A stretch of DNA of 64,000 bases from PHAA01 sp022706565. GTDB lineage: Bacteria; Bacillota; Syntrophomonadia; Syntrophomonadales; Syntrophomonadaceae. The position numbers and the translations under genes were made by a program. The first letter of the stretch is position 1; the number at the start of each line of letters is the position of its first letter. Shown piece after piece: positions 43,867 to 50,782 of the stretch. Location of the stretch: positions 682,001 to 746,000 of the forward strand of contig JAXGLD010000001.1 in assembly GCA_040769385.1 (NCBI GenBank), given 5' to 3'. Under the pieces are notes generated by a model. The model was given only the letters and a program-made list of their open reading frames with translations, was not told the DNA's origin and made no database searches.

Positions 43867-43880
43867 CGCCTGTGGATATT

Positions 43881-44165
43881 ATGGCCGAAAAACAAATAGT
43901 AGCCGCGATAATGCGGCATCTAAAGACTGTTCCGGACTGCTTCTGCTTTAAAGAGCATGGCGGCATGTACGGCACAGCCGGTCTCCCTGACATCATCTGC
44001 TGCATCAGCGGGCGGTTTGTCGCCTTTGAGGTCAAACAACCGTCGGGGAAACTGACTAAGCTCCAGGAAATAACGATACAAAGAATCAAAGACGCGAAGG
44101 GCAAAGCCTACAAGGTTTCAAGCGTCGAGGAGGTTAAATCCATTCTCGCCAACTTGGAGGTGTAG
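43881..44165 (+). CDS. VRR-NUC-domain nuclease
   Basis: This 94-residue, single-domain protein shows the core VRR-NUC signs: YGTAGLPDIICC (Asp ~40), FVAFEVKQPSGKLTKLQ (Glu-x-Lys ~54), and the Gln. Such small nucleases are common after phage primases and resemble Holliday-junction resolvases. ATG 43881 is used; GTG 43872 is a possible alternative, and neither has a strong ribosome site. The next gene follows by 5 bases after GGAGGT, so it belongs to the same operon. Confidence 0.88.
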   Translation: MAEKQIVAAIMRHLKTVPDCFCFKEHGGMYGTAGLPDIICCISGRFVAFEVKQPSGKLTKLQEITIQRIKDAKGKAYKVSSVEEVKSILANLEV

Positions 44166-44170
44166 CCTTT

Positions 44171-44407
44171 ATGGAGAATAAATGTTTTGCTTTAGGCGGC
44201 CATAACCGCTGCCGGATACTCACTGTTTATGAATGCCCCGGATCTGACTGTTCCTTCTTTAAAACCCCAAAGGAAGCGGCGGAATCCCTAAGAAAAGCCA
44301 ACGCCAGGCTGGCCAGCCTGGACAAAGATTACCAGAAGCATATCGCTGATACTTATTACCGCGGCAAGATGCCCTGGCTTCAAGGCGGTGACGGCAATGA
44401 CTGTTAA
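44171..44407 (+). CDS. Small Cys-containing phage protein, possible zinc binder
   Basis: This 78-residue protein carries NRCRILTVYECPGSDCSFFKT, a C-x(7)-C-x4-C spacing that could bind a metal, and a Lys/Ala-rich helix. Similar short proteins are common before the ArpU/RinA-type regulator in clostridial phages, but the function is unknown. GGAGGT overlaps the end of the VRR-NUC gene, ten bases before ATG 44171. Confidence 0.7.
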   Translation: MENKCFALGGHNRCRILTVYECPGSDCSFFKTPKEAAESLRKANARLASLDKDYQKHIADTYYRGKMPWLQGGDGNDC

Positions 44408-44849
44408 GGAGTACCTGACCCAGGCTTACCGCATCGACCAGCGCATTAACAGCAAGCTGGAGCAGGTCGCCTCCCTCAGGGAACTGGCGTCCAAGGCAAC
44501 GGCAACCCTGTCCGATATGCACCACAAACCCAATAGAAACACCGGCTCCATGGAAACCATCATCTGCAAGATGATTGACCTGGAGAACGAGATCAATCAT
44601 GACATCGATACCCTGGTGGATTTGAAACGTGACATTGTGACGATAATTAAAAGGATTGAGAATCCGGAATACCAGACCCTTTTGGAACTTCGCTATCTCT
44701 GCTTCAAGACGTGGGAGCAGATCGCGGTTGATATGGGTTACAGCCTGCAATATGCCTTCAGGATGCATGAGAAAGCACTAAAATGCATCGAGTCTTGCAA
44801 AGAGGAGAGTAAAGTTGATAAAAAGAGAGTTGCGATGGTGGTAAAATAG
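44397..44849 (+). CDS. DUF1492 / ArpU-RinA-like late transcription regulator
   Basis: This 150-residue protein has a coiled-coil N-terminal half. A C-terminal sigma-region-4-like helix-turn-helix (residues ~95-140) contains TLLELRYLCFKTWEQIAVDM. Proteins of this class in the same place switch on phage late (packaging and structural) genes. ATG 44397 has AAGGCGG upstream and overlaps the previous gene by 11 bases. A strong terminator follows at 44871, so this gene closes the early operon. Confidence 0.82.
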   Translation: MTVKEYLTQAYRIDQRINSKLEQVASLRELASKATATLSDMHHKPNRNTGSMETIICKMIDLENEINHDIDTLVDLKRDIVTIIKRIENPEYQTLLELRYLCFKTWEQIAVDMGYSLQYAFRMHEKALKCIESCKEESKVDKKRVAMVVK

Positions 44850-44870
44850 TATTGTAAAGAAGTATAAATG

Positions 44871-44904
44871 AGCCCTCGCGAGATGAACTGGCGGGGGCTT
44901 TTTT
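44871..44904 (+). terminator. Terminator ending the early phage operon
   Basis: AGCCCTCGC (44871-44879) and GCGGGGGCT (44891-44899) form nine pairs (one G-T), followed by six Ts. The late operon starts after it. Confidence 0.8.
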
Positions 44905-44928
44905 CATGCTTGAACGGAGATGAGCATA

Positions 44929-45282
44929 TTGCCATATAAACCTAAACGGCCCTGCGGCTATCCCGGCTGCCCGAAGCTGACGGAGGGACGCTTCTGCGAG
45001 GAACATCAAAAAACAATAGATGACCATTACAACAAATACGAGCGCGATCCGGCCACTCGCAAACACTACGGCAGGAGCTGGAAGCGCATCCGCGACAGGT
45101 TTCTAGGTGAGCACCCGCTCTGTGAGAGGTGCCAAAAGGAAGGCAGGCTCACGCCGGCGGAGGAGGTGCACCATATTGTACCGCTGTCAAGGGGTGGAAC
45201 CCATGCAGCGGATAATCTCATGGCGTTATGCACTAGCTGCCACTCAACCATAACAGCTAAGGAAGGCGGCCGCTGGGGGTAA
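44929..45282 (+). CDS. Phage HNH endonuclease
   Basis: This 117-residue protein begins with a Cys/His zinc segment (CGYPGCPKLTEGRFCEEH) and ends with the HNH core: CERCQKEGR, EVHHIVPLSRGGTHAADNLMALCTSCH. HNH proteins next to the terminase in HK97-like phages help cut DNA at cos. TTG 44929 is preferred, with GGAG nine bases upstream and homologs starting MPxKPKRPC; ATG 44920 would touch the ribosome site. A toxin-antitoxin module now separates it from the small terminase. Confidence 0.9.
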   Translation: MPYKPKRPCGYPGCPKLTEGRFCEEHQKTIDDHYNKYERDPATRKHYGRSWKRIRDRFLGEHPLCERCQKEGRLTPAEEVHHIVPLSRGGTHAADNLMALCTSCHSTITAKEGGRWG

Positions 45283-45321
45283 AGAGATATATCACAAAGC
45301 GATGGTTAAGAATTGGCATCA

Positions 45322-45612
45322 TTACTTCATGTGCCGCTTCAGTTCTTCATAGAAGTTTTCGCGGGTACCCGCAAGTACCACGACTACGGTTTCATCATCT
45401 TCTTCAATAATGGTATAGGCCAACTCGTAGTTGGTTTTATTGTGGAAGACATCACAGCAATATACGCCGCTAAGATCACCGGTTTTAGGTTCACCAAAAT
45501 AGGGATCTAGCAGAAGCTGGTCAATGACGGCTTGAAATTTGTCTTTCAGCGGTTTCTCTTTTAGCTTTTTGAAATAGCGGGCGGCGGGAGGCAGAATGAC
45601 TAATTTGGTCAT
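45322..45612 (-). CDS. Type II toxin, RelE/ParE-like (module 1)
   Basis: This 96-residue protein has the RelE/ParE fold pattern: N-terminal PPAARYFKKLKEKPLKDKF, the loop LLDPYFGEPKTGDLSGVYCCDVFH, and C-terminal strand ETVVVVLAGTRENFYEEL. Members cut mRNA on the ribosome or poison gyrase; which applies here is unclear. Its ATG overlaps the antitoxin stop by one base (TGATG), giving coupled translation. It lies against the direction of all nearby phage genes, so it has its own control. Confidence 0.82.
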   Translation of the reverse strand: MTKLVILPPAARYFKKLKEKPLKDKFQAVIDQLLLDPYFGEPKTGDLSGVYCCDVFHNKTNYELAYTIIEEDDETVVVVLAGTRENFYEELKRHMK

Positions 45613-45986
45613 CAGTCTGCCTTCGGGCCAAAAACATCTTCATAAGTTTTGCTCGATGCTTGGCCCTGAGCAGCAAGACGGGCTTCATCAAGCAAGCGTT
45701 CCACAGCGGGACGGATTTGGCGGCGGGTTTCCTTAAACTTATCAAGCAGTTCTTGTCCTGACAGCCCTTGAGCTATTAAATCGGCCAGGATCTGTTCGTC
45801 AAATTCGCCGCTGCTTTCCCGAACGGGACGGATGACGATGGCATTGTTTTGGACATAGCATTCTACTTCCTTGTCAATGCCGAGGCTGTTATAGAACTCA
45901 ATCGGTATGGTTATCTGGCGTTTCTGAGATACCGAGATACGTTTTTTTATCATAGGATTTTCTCCTTTAATTTTTACTCGCGGCAC
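45612..45986 (-). CDS. AbrB/SpoVT-type antitoxin (module 1)
   Basis: This 124-residue protein has a swapped-hairpin AbrB-like DNA-binding domain, ISVSQKRQITIPIEFYNSLG (~residues 19-38). A C-terminal helical region that would wrap the toxin follows. GTG 45986 has a perfect AAAGGAGG seven bases upstream and gives the usual start PRVKIKGENPM. ATG 45953, also behind AAAGGAG, may be a second start. A TATAAT on the minus strand (46010-46005) is the likely -10. AbrB antitoxins with RelE toxins are less common than Phd/RelB ones. Confidence 0.82.
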   Translation of the reverse strand: MPRVKIKGENPMIKKRISVSQKRQITIPIEFYNSLGIDKEVECYVQNNAIVIRPVRESSGEFDEQILADLIAQGLSGQELLDKFKETRRQIRPAVERLLDEARLAAQGQASSKTYEDVFGPKAD

Positions 45987-46084
45987 TTGTACTCCTCCTT
46001 TGGTATTATATGTTAATCCAACAGAAAGCATACAAAGAATCTTTGATTAAATACTATCAAAGAAACAAAGAAAACTCAAGGCTA

Positions 46085-46181
46085 GGGGGGTCAAAATCTC
46101 TACAGCCCTGCCCCGGAGAACGGGCGGCGGGTCACGCGCGAAAATTCGCGGTTTCAAAAGGGGGTATAGCCCCCTGTTTTT
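46085..46181 (+). promoter_or_regulatory. Conserved-looking structured block before the terminase; candidate cos
   Basis: Upstream of the small terminase there is a GC-rich block with a CCCCGGAGAACGGG element (~46110-46123), a CGCGAAAATTCGCG palindrome (46137-46150), and a hairpin AGGGGG/CCCCCT (46159-46164, 46170-46175) running into GTTTTT. HK97-like cos phages keep their cos site between HNH and terS. This block occupies that place, apart from the inserted toxin-antitoxin module. The hairpin could also be a terminator for read-through. Confidence 0.45.
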
Positions 46182-46209
46182 ATGGTTTGGTGAAGGCAGG
46201 TGATGAGGA

Positions 46210-46752
46210 ATGGCCAACGGGCATGGCGGCCCGCGGATTGGGGCGGGAAACAAGAAGAAACCGCTGGCGGATAAGATACTGGAAGGCAACCCCGGCAAGC
46301 GCCGGCTTACCGTGGTGGAGTTTACCGATACCGCCGATTTGGAAGGGCAGGTAATGCCCCCGCCCCGGGAGTACCTGGCCGCTAAGCAGAAAAACGGCAA
46401 GGGAATGCTGGCGGTGGAAATATACGAAAAAACCTGGCAGTGGCTCTATGAGCGAAGGTGCGCGCACCTGATTCCCGCCCAGCTTTTGGAGCAGTACGCC
46501 ATGAGCGTATCCCGCTGGATCCAGTGTGAGGAGTGTATTACCGAGTTCGGCTTTTTAGCCAAGCACCCCACCACCGGCAACGCCATTCCCTCCCCCTATG
46601 TGGCTATGAGCCAGAGCTTTATGAAGCAGGCCAACAACATCTGGTATCAGATATATCAGGTGGTAAGGGAGAACTGCGCAACCGATTACAAAGGCGCAAA
46701 TCCTCATGACGATGTTATGGAGCGGCTGCTCTCAGCCAGAAAAGGTGGTTAA
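46210..46752 (+). CDS. Terminase small subunit, P27 family
   Basis: The small terminase recognises the packaging site and hands DNA to the large subunit. The 180-residue protein has the P27-family layout: GPRIGAGNKKKPLADKILEGNPGKR at the start, a central helical part, and IQCEECITEFGFLAKHPTTG (~95). ATG 46210 follows a GAGG. It is separated from the large terminase by two methyltransferase genes, a toxin-antitoxin pair and a conserved phage gene, about 4 kb. In relatives the two subunits are usually closer. Confidence 0.9.
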   Translation: MANGHGGPRIGAGNKKKPLADKILEGNPGKRRLTVVEFTDTADLEGQVMPPPREYLAAKQKNGKGMLAVEIYEKTWQWLYERRCAHLIPAQLLEQYAMSVSRWIQCEECITEFGFLAKHPTTGNAIPSPYVAMSQSFMKQANNIWYQIYQVVRENCATDYKGANPHDDVMERLLSARKGG

Positions 46753-46753
46753 A

Positions 46754-48058
46754 TTGCGGATACAAAGAATAAAAGCCGAGAGATTAAACCCCGCGGCATA
46801 TAATCCTCGCAAAGATTTAAGGCCGGGGGACAAGGAATATGAAAAACTAAAAAGATCCATTGAGGAATTCGGCTGTGTGGAATTGATCGTTTGGAACAAG
46901 CGGACCGGCAACGTGGTGTCAGGCCACCAGCGCCTGAAGATTCTGCTGGAATACGGGCATACGGAAATCGACTGTGTAGTGGTGGATTTAGACGAGCAGA
47001 GGGAAAAGGCCTTAAATATCGCCCTGAACAAAATCCAGGGCGAATGGGACGAGAACAAGCTGGCGGAAGTGATGGCTGATCTTGACGCCGGAGCCTTTGA
47101 CGTGTCCCTGACCGGTTTTGACGCCGCAGAGATAGACGAGCTGCTCAATAAGTTTTACGCCAAGGATGCGGTGCAGGACGACTTCGATGTGGACCGGGAA
47201 AAGGAGCGCATCGAGGCGGAAGGCGCCCTTACCCGGCCGGGGGACATCTGGCTTTTAGGCAATCACCGTTTGATGTGCGGGGACAGCACATCAGCAGCGG
47301 ATTTTGAAAGGCTGATGGAAGGCCGGCGCGCCCAGGTGGCGGTTACCTCTCCGCCTTACGGGGTAGGCAAGGAATACGAGCAAAAGGGCATTGATCCCTG
47401 GCTTGCCACCATGAAGCCGGTAATAAAAAACGTATGCCGGCACGCAAACATAGTCTGCTGGAACCTGGGCGATCTTTACGCCACCGGGTCCCAGTTTATC
47501 GAGCCCACCAGCGTGTACAGCGTCAATATGTTTGCCGATAACGGCTACCGCCCGATCTGGATCCGCGTCTGGAAGAAGCAGGGCATGAACTTTGGCGTCG
47601 GGCCATACCACCTGGTTTCCAACAAGCCGGTGCAGCAGTATGAGTATATCTCCTCCTTCAGCCAGAACGGCGAGGCCGAGGAATACAACGACCAGGAATA
47701 TTTGTGGCTGTCCGCTTTTGCCGGGCACAGCTATAAATTTGTAAAACGGCTTACCAAAGAGGAGCGCAAGAAATGGGGCTACGCCGGCATCTGGGAAATG
47801 ACAACGGTCAGGGCCAACAAAGAACATCCGGCCATGTTCCCGGTGGAGCTGCCCTGGCGCTGCATCAAGATGCACAGCGACAAAGGCGGTATTGTTCTGG
47901 AGCCCTTTTCCGGCAGCGGCACCACCATTATCGCGGCGGAGCAGACGGAACGCCTCTGCTACGCCATGGAGCTGTCCCCGGTTTACTGCGATTTGACGGT
48001 TAAGCGCTGGGAGGATTTTACTGGAAAGAAAGCGGCAAAAGCGGTCAATACCGTGTGA
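46754..48058 (+). CDS. ParB-like domain / DNA methyltransferase fusion 1
   Basis: This 434-residue protein has an N-terminal ParB/sulfiredoxin-like domain (residues ~1-110: NPAAYNPRKDL, GHQRLKILLEYG). A C-terminal DNA N4/N6 aminomethyltransferase has motif IV TSPPYG (~residue 202) and motif I EPFSGSGTT (~391). SPPY is more usual for N4-cytosine methylation, though specificity is not certain. Such fusions between terminase genes may protect phage DNA from host restriction or alter packaging. TTG 46754 follows AAAGGTGG and lies just after the terS stop. A second, related fusion follows. Confidence 0.9.
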   Translation: MRIQRIKAERLNPAAYNPRKDLRPGDKEYEKLKRSIEEFGCVELIVWNKRTGNVVSGHQRLKILLEYGHTEIDCVVVDLDEQREKALNIALNKIQGEWDENKLAEVMADLDAGAFDVSLTGFDAAEIDELLNKFYAKDAVQDDFDVDREKERIEAEGALTRPGDIWLLGNHRLMCGDSTSAADFERLMEGRRAQVAVTSPPYGVGKEYEQKGIDPWLATMKPVIKNVCRHANIVCWNLGDLYATGSQFIEPTSVYSVNMFADNGYRPIWIRVWKKQGMNFGVGPYHLVSNKPVQQYEYISSFSQNGEAEEYNDQEYLWLSAFAGHSYKFVKRLTKEERKKWGYAGIWEMTTVRANKEHPAMFPVELPWRCIKMHSDKGGIVLEPFSGSGTTIIAAEQTERLCYAMELSPVYCDLTVKRWEDFTGKKAAKAVNTV

Positions 48059-48080
48059 TAGCGAGAATAAGTAAAATTTT

Positions 48081-48398
48081 TCATTCTATCGTATCTTTCA
48101 GAAGATGCGAATATTTCCTTGCTCCGTGTAAAACGCGATACACCAGAACCTTATTATCCACGAGGCGGTAAAAGGCTATATAGGAGTCGACAATGACCAT
48201 GCGAAAATTGAACTTTCTTAAAGAACGATCGAATAAGGGTTTGCCCGAATACGGGAAATGTTCCAGCCGCGCTAAAGACGACATTATATGCTCAAGCGCC
48301 TCAGCGGCAGCTTGCGGATTATCAGCCATTATATAGTCAAATATTTCGTCCAGGTCTGAATAGGCTGCAGGTAGTAATTCTACGTCATACTTTTCCAT
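48081..48398 (-). CDS. Type II toxin, RelE/ParE-like (module 2)
   Basis: This 105-residue protein of the ParE/RelE plasmid-stabilisation family reads LLPAAYSDLDEIFDYIMADN at the N-terminus, FPYSGKPLFDRSLRKFNFR in the middle, and VLVYRVLHGARKYSHLL at the end. That last stretch is the conserved terminal strand. It starts 14 bases inside the antitoxin gene. It is clearly related to the toxin at 52705. It lies opposite to the phage late genes, between the two methyltransferases. Confidence 0.85.
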   Translation of the reverse strand: MEKYDVELLPAAYSDLDEIFDYIMADNPQAAAEALEHIMSSLARLEHFPYSGKPLFDRSLRKFNFRMVIVDSYIAFYRLVDNKVLVYRVLHGARKYSHLLKDTIE

Positions 48399-48654
48399 TA
48401 ATCTTCTCCTTCAGCCTTTTATGGGCTTCGCTGAGCGGAATGGTAGGCTCTCCAGCAAGACGCTGTTGTTCGGCAAGCAGGAGTTTTTCGCGCAGGTCAA
48501 GCATAGCCTCTCTGCGTTCGAAGGCTTCTATGCTCATAACCACAAGATCGCCTTCACCGTTTCGGGTGATATAAATCGGTTCTGCTTTTTCATGGGCAAG
48601 CTGGGCAATAACGTTATAGTCATTACGAAGCGTTGTTGAGGACTTAATAATCAT
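48385..48654 (-). CDS. Phd/YefM-type antitoxin (module 2)
   Basis: This 89-residue protein has the Phd/YefM N-terminal DNA-binding region SSTTLRNDYNVIAQLAHEKA, then EPIYITRNGEGDLVVMSIEAFE. The C-terminal helix neutralises the toxin. GGAGG lies eight bases before the ATG on the minus strand. A minus-strand TATAAT (48691-48686) is a likely -10; no good -35 is seen. It is a homolog of the antitoxin at 52455. Confidence 0.86.
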   Translation of the reverse strand: MIIKSSTTLRNDYNVIAQLAHEKAEPIYITRNGEGDLVVMSIEAFERREAMLDLREKLLLAEQQRLAGEPTIPLSEAHKRLKEKINGKV

Positions 48655-48741
48655 AAGACAGCCTCCAATAAATTATTCTAAGATTATTATATCCGAATTC
48701 TAACAGAATATAAATAGTGAAATTAATGAAGGTGAAGAACC

Positions 48742-49968
48742 GTGAACATTCAAAAAATACCCGCTTCCCAAATTAAAGCGGCCAAATATAACCCGCGCAA
48801 GGACTTAAAGCCCGGCGATCCGGAATATGAAAAGCTGCGCCGGAGCATCGAGGAATTCGGCTATGTCGAGCCGGTGATCTGGAACAGGCGTACCGGCAAC
48901 ATCGTCGGCGGACACCAGCGCTATAAAGTATTAATTGCCCTTGGCGTTAAGGAAATTGACTGTGTGGTTGTCGACCTGGATGATGAGCGGGAAAAGGCGC
49001 TGAATGTGGCTTTAAACAAGATCACCGGCGAATTTGACATCCCGATGTTAACTGATCTGCTAAGGGACTTAAACCAAGATGGTTTTGACGTTTCCCTGAC
49101 CGGCTTTGACGCGGCGGAATTAGACGCGCTGTTTAGAGATGATGTGCTGGGTGGTATCAAGGAGGATGCGTTCGATGAGCCGCCTCCTGAAAACCCCATC
49201 TCCCGGCCGGGCGATTTATGGCTGATGGGACCGCATCGCCTGGTTTGTGCGGACAGTACCAAAGCGGAGACCTTTACCCTGCTCATGGACGGCCAAAAAG
49301 CCGATCTGGTGGTGACCGACCCGCCATATAACGTCGCTTATGAAGGAAACGCCGGTACTATCCAAAACGACAATATGGAAAGCGCCAAGTTTCACGCTTT
49401 CCTGTTGGCGGCCTACCGCCGCATGTATGAAAACCTGGTGGATGGCGGCAGTATCTATGTATTTCACGCTGACCGCGAGACGGTCAACTTCCGGACCGCT
49501 TTTACAGAAGCCGGTTTCTTCTGCCACCAGACCTGTATCTGGGTTAAGAATTCACCGGTGCTGGGCCGGTGCGACTACCAGTACAATCACGAACCCATCC
49601 TGGTGGGCTGGAAGCCGACCGCCGGTCATAAATGGTACGCCGACCGCAAACAGCGCACTACCTGGAGTTTTGACCGGCCCAGCAAGAGCAAGCATCATCC
49701 CACCATGAAGCCGGTGGCTTTAGTGGCTTACCCGATCGTTAACAGCAGCCTGACCAACGCTATTGTTTTGGATCCCTTTGGCGGCAGCGGCTCAACCCTC
49801 ATCGCCTGTGAGCAGACCGGCAGGATTTGCCGCACTGTGGAACTGGACGAGAAGTTCTGCGATGTTATCGTGAAACGCTACATCGAGTTTAAGGGCTCCG
49901 ATACCGATGTTTTCCTTATCCGCGGGGTTCAAAAAATACCCTTCAAAAAAGCCCAAAAGCTCGTGTAA
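48742..49968 (+). CDS. ParB-like domain / DNA methyltransferase fusion 2
   Basis: This 408-residue paralog of the upstream fusion shares the ParB-like part closely (KYNPRKDLKPGD, SIEEFGYVEPVIWN, GGHQRYKVL). Its methylase differs: motif IV is TDPPYNV (~196), typical for N6-adenine or some N4-cytosine enzymes, and motif I is DPFGGSGST (~344). The two enzymes therefore probably modify different targets. The start is GTG after GAAGGTG. The pair looks like an old duplication with diverged catalytic halves, split by toxin-antitoxin module 2. Confidence 0.9.
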   Translation: MNIQKIPASQIKAAKYNPRKDLKPGDPEYEKLRRSIEEFGYVEPVIWNRRTGNIVGGHQRYKVLIALGVKEIDCVVVDLDDEREKALNVALNKITGEFDIPMLTDLLRDLNQDGFDVSLTGFDAAELDALFRDDVLGGIKEDAFDEPPPENPISRPGDLWLMGPHRLVCADSTKAETFTLLMDGQKADLVVTDPPYNVAYEGNAGTIQNDNMESAKFHAFLLAAYRRMYENLVDGGSIYVFHADRETVNFRTAFTEAGFFCHQTCIWVKNSPVLGRCDYQYNHEPILVGWKPTAGHKWYADRKQRTTWSFDRPSKSKHHPTMKPVALVAYPIVNSSLTNAIVLDPFGGSGSTLIACEQTGRICRTVELDEKFCDVIVKRYIEFKGSDTDVFLIRGVQKIPFKKAQKLV

Positions 49969-50034
49969 AGGCTTGCTATTACACTGCTTAAGAGCGATGT
50001 ATATGACTACCAAAACAGAAAGGTGGTCGATCCC

Positions 50035-50709
50035 ATGGAGATTAAATTTGACGCTACCGGCGCAAGGCGCAGAGAGCTGGCCATGACAATCGGTGAGATT
50101 CTGGGTATCACTCCGCAATACCAGGGAGTCCCGACCTTTGCCTACGTAATCGGCAAATTTACCGTAAGCAAAGACGGCGCCCTTTGTTTCCATGAAGAAA
50201 ACGGCGGCGCACAGATTGATGAACTGTTAAACGAGCTTGATAAGCGCGGGTTTCAGTTAGAAGCGCCGGACGAGTTGGTTATCGAGCTGCCCCGGGAAGG
50301 CTTCAGCGAAACCGCTGTAGAAAATCTCAAGCGGCTGGTTAAGAGCAAGGAAACCCTTATCAAGAAAGCCCTGGGCGCTGACCGGCTGCCGATTGAACAG
50401 ACCGGGGATAAGCTGCGTTTCCCCTGGTTCTCCGGCAGCCTTACCGCGGAAGAAGTCAACGCCTACGCCCGCTTCATCGGTGCGCTCTGCGCCATGGCCA
50501 AGAACCAGCATCGGGTAACCGCCACCGAAAAGGCTTATGACAACGAAAAATACGCCTTTCGCTGCTTCCTGCTGCGCCTGGGCTTTATCGGGCCGGAGTA
50601 CAAAGAGGAACGCAAGGTTCTGCTCTCCAGGCTAACCGGCAGCGCCGCTTTCAAAAACGGTATGCGCAGCCCAGAGGAGGGACCGAAGCATGAAACAGAT
50701 CCATCCTGA
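50035..50709 (+). CDS. Conserved phage protein upstream of the large terminase, function unknown
   Basis: This 224-residue protein matches my memory of a clostridial phage family sometimes labelled 'virulence-related protein'. Visible features are ARRRELAMTIGEILGITPQYQGVPTFAYVIG at the start, a middle part rich in Glu/Lys helices, and a C-terminal FRCFLLRLGFIGPEYKEERK. There is no enzyme motif I can name. ATG 50035 follows AAAGGTGG. It always lies between methylase and terminase genes in the relatives I recall, so a packaging or DNA-modification link is possible. Confidence 0.72.
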   Translation: MEIKFDATGARRRELAMTIGEILGITPQYQGVPTFAYVIGKFTVSKDGALCFHEENGGAQIDELLNELDKRGFQLEAPDELVIELPREGFSETAVENLKRLVKSKETLIKKALGADRLPIEQTGDKLRFPWFSGSLTAEEVNAYARFIGALCAMAKNQHRVTATEKAYDNEKYAFRCFLLRLGFIGPEYKEERKVLLSRLTGSAAFKNGMRSPEEGPKHETDPS

Positions 50710-50782
50710 TAAGAAGGCGCCTATTCTTTTCGGTGAATTTGCGAGGCTGAATTTTCCGGCAAGGCGGGAACGCAGTGGCTAA
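50690..50782 (+). CDS. Small 30-residue peptide before the large terminase
   Basis: The frame from ATG 50690 has a strong GAGGAGGGA site and encodes MKQIHPDKKAPILFGEFARL followed by NFPARRERSG. It overlaps both neighbours (20 bases with the previous gene, 8 with terL). The ribosome site and clean overlaps suggest real translation, perhaps as a coupling peptide for terL. The function is unknown. Confidence 0.5.
   Translation: MKQIHPDKKAPILFGEFARLNFPARRERSG

Noticed and set aside
46010..46354. A 114-codon frame across the block before terS
   Set aside because: It runs through palindromes and into terS in another frame, has no ribosome site, and the non-coding signals explain the sequence better.
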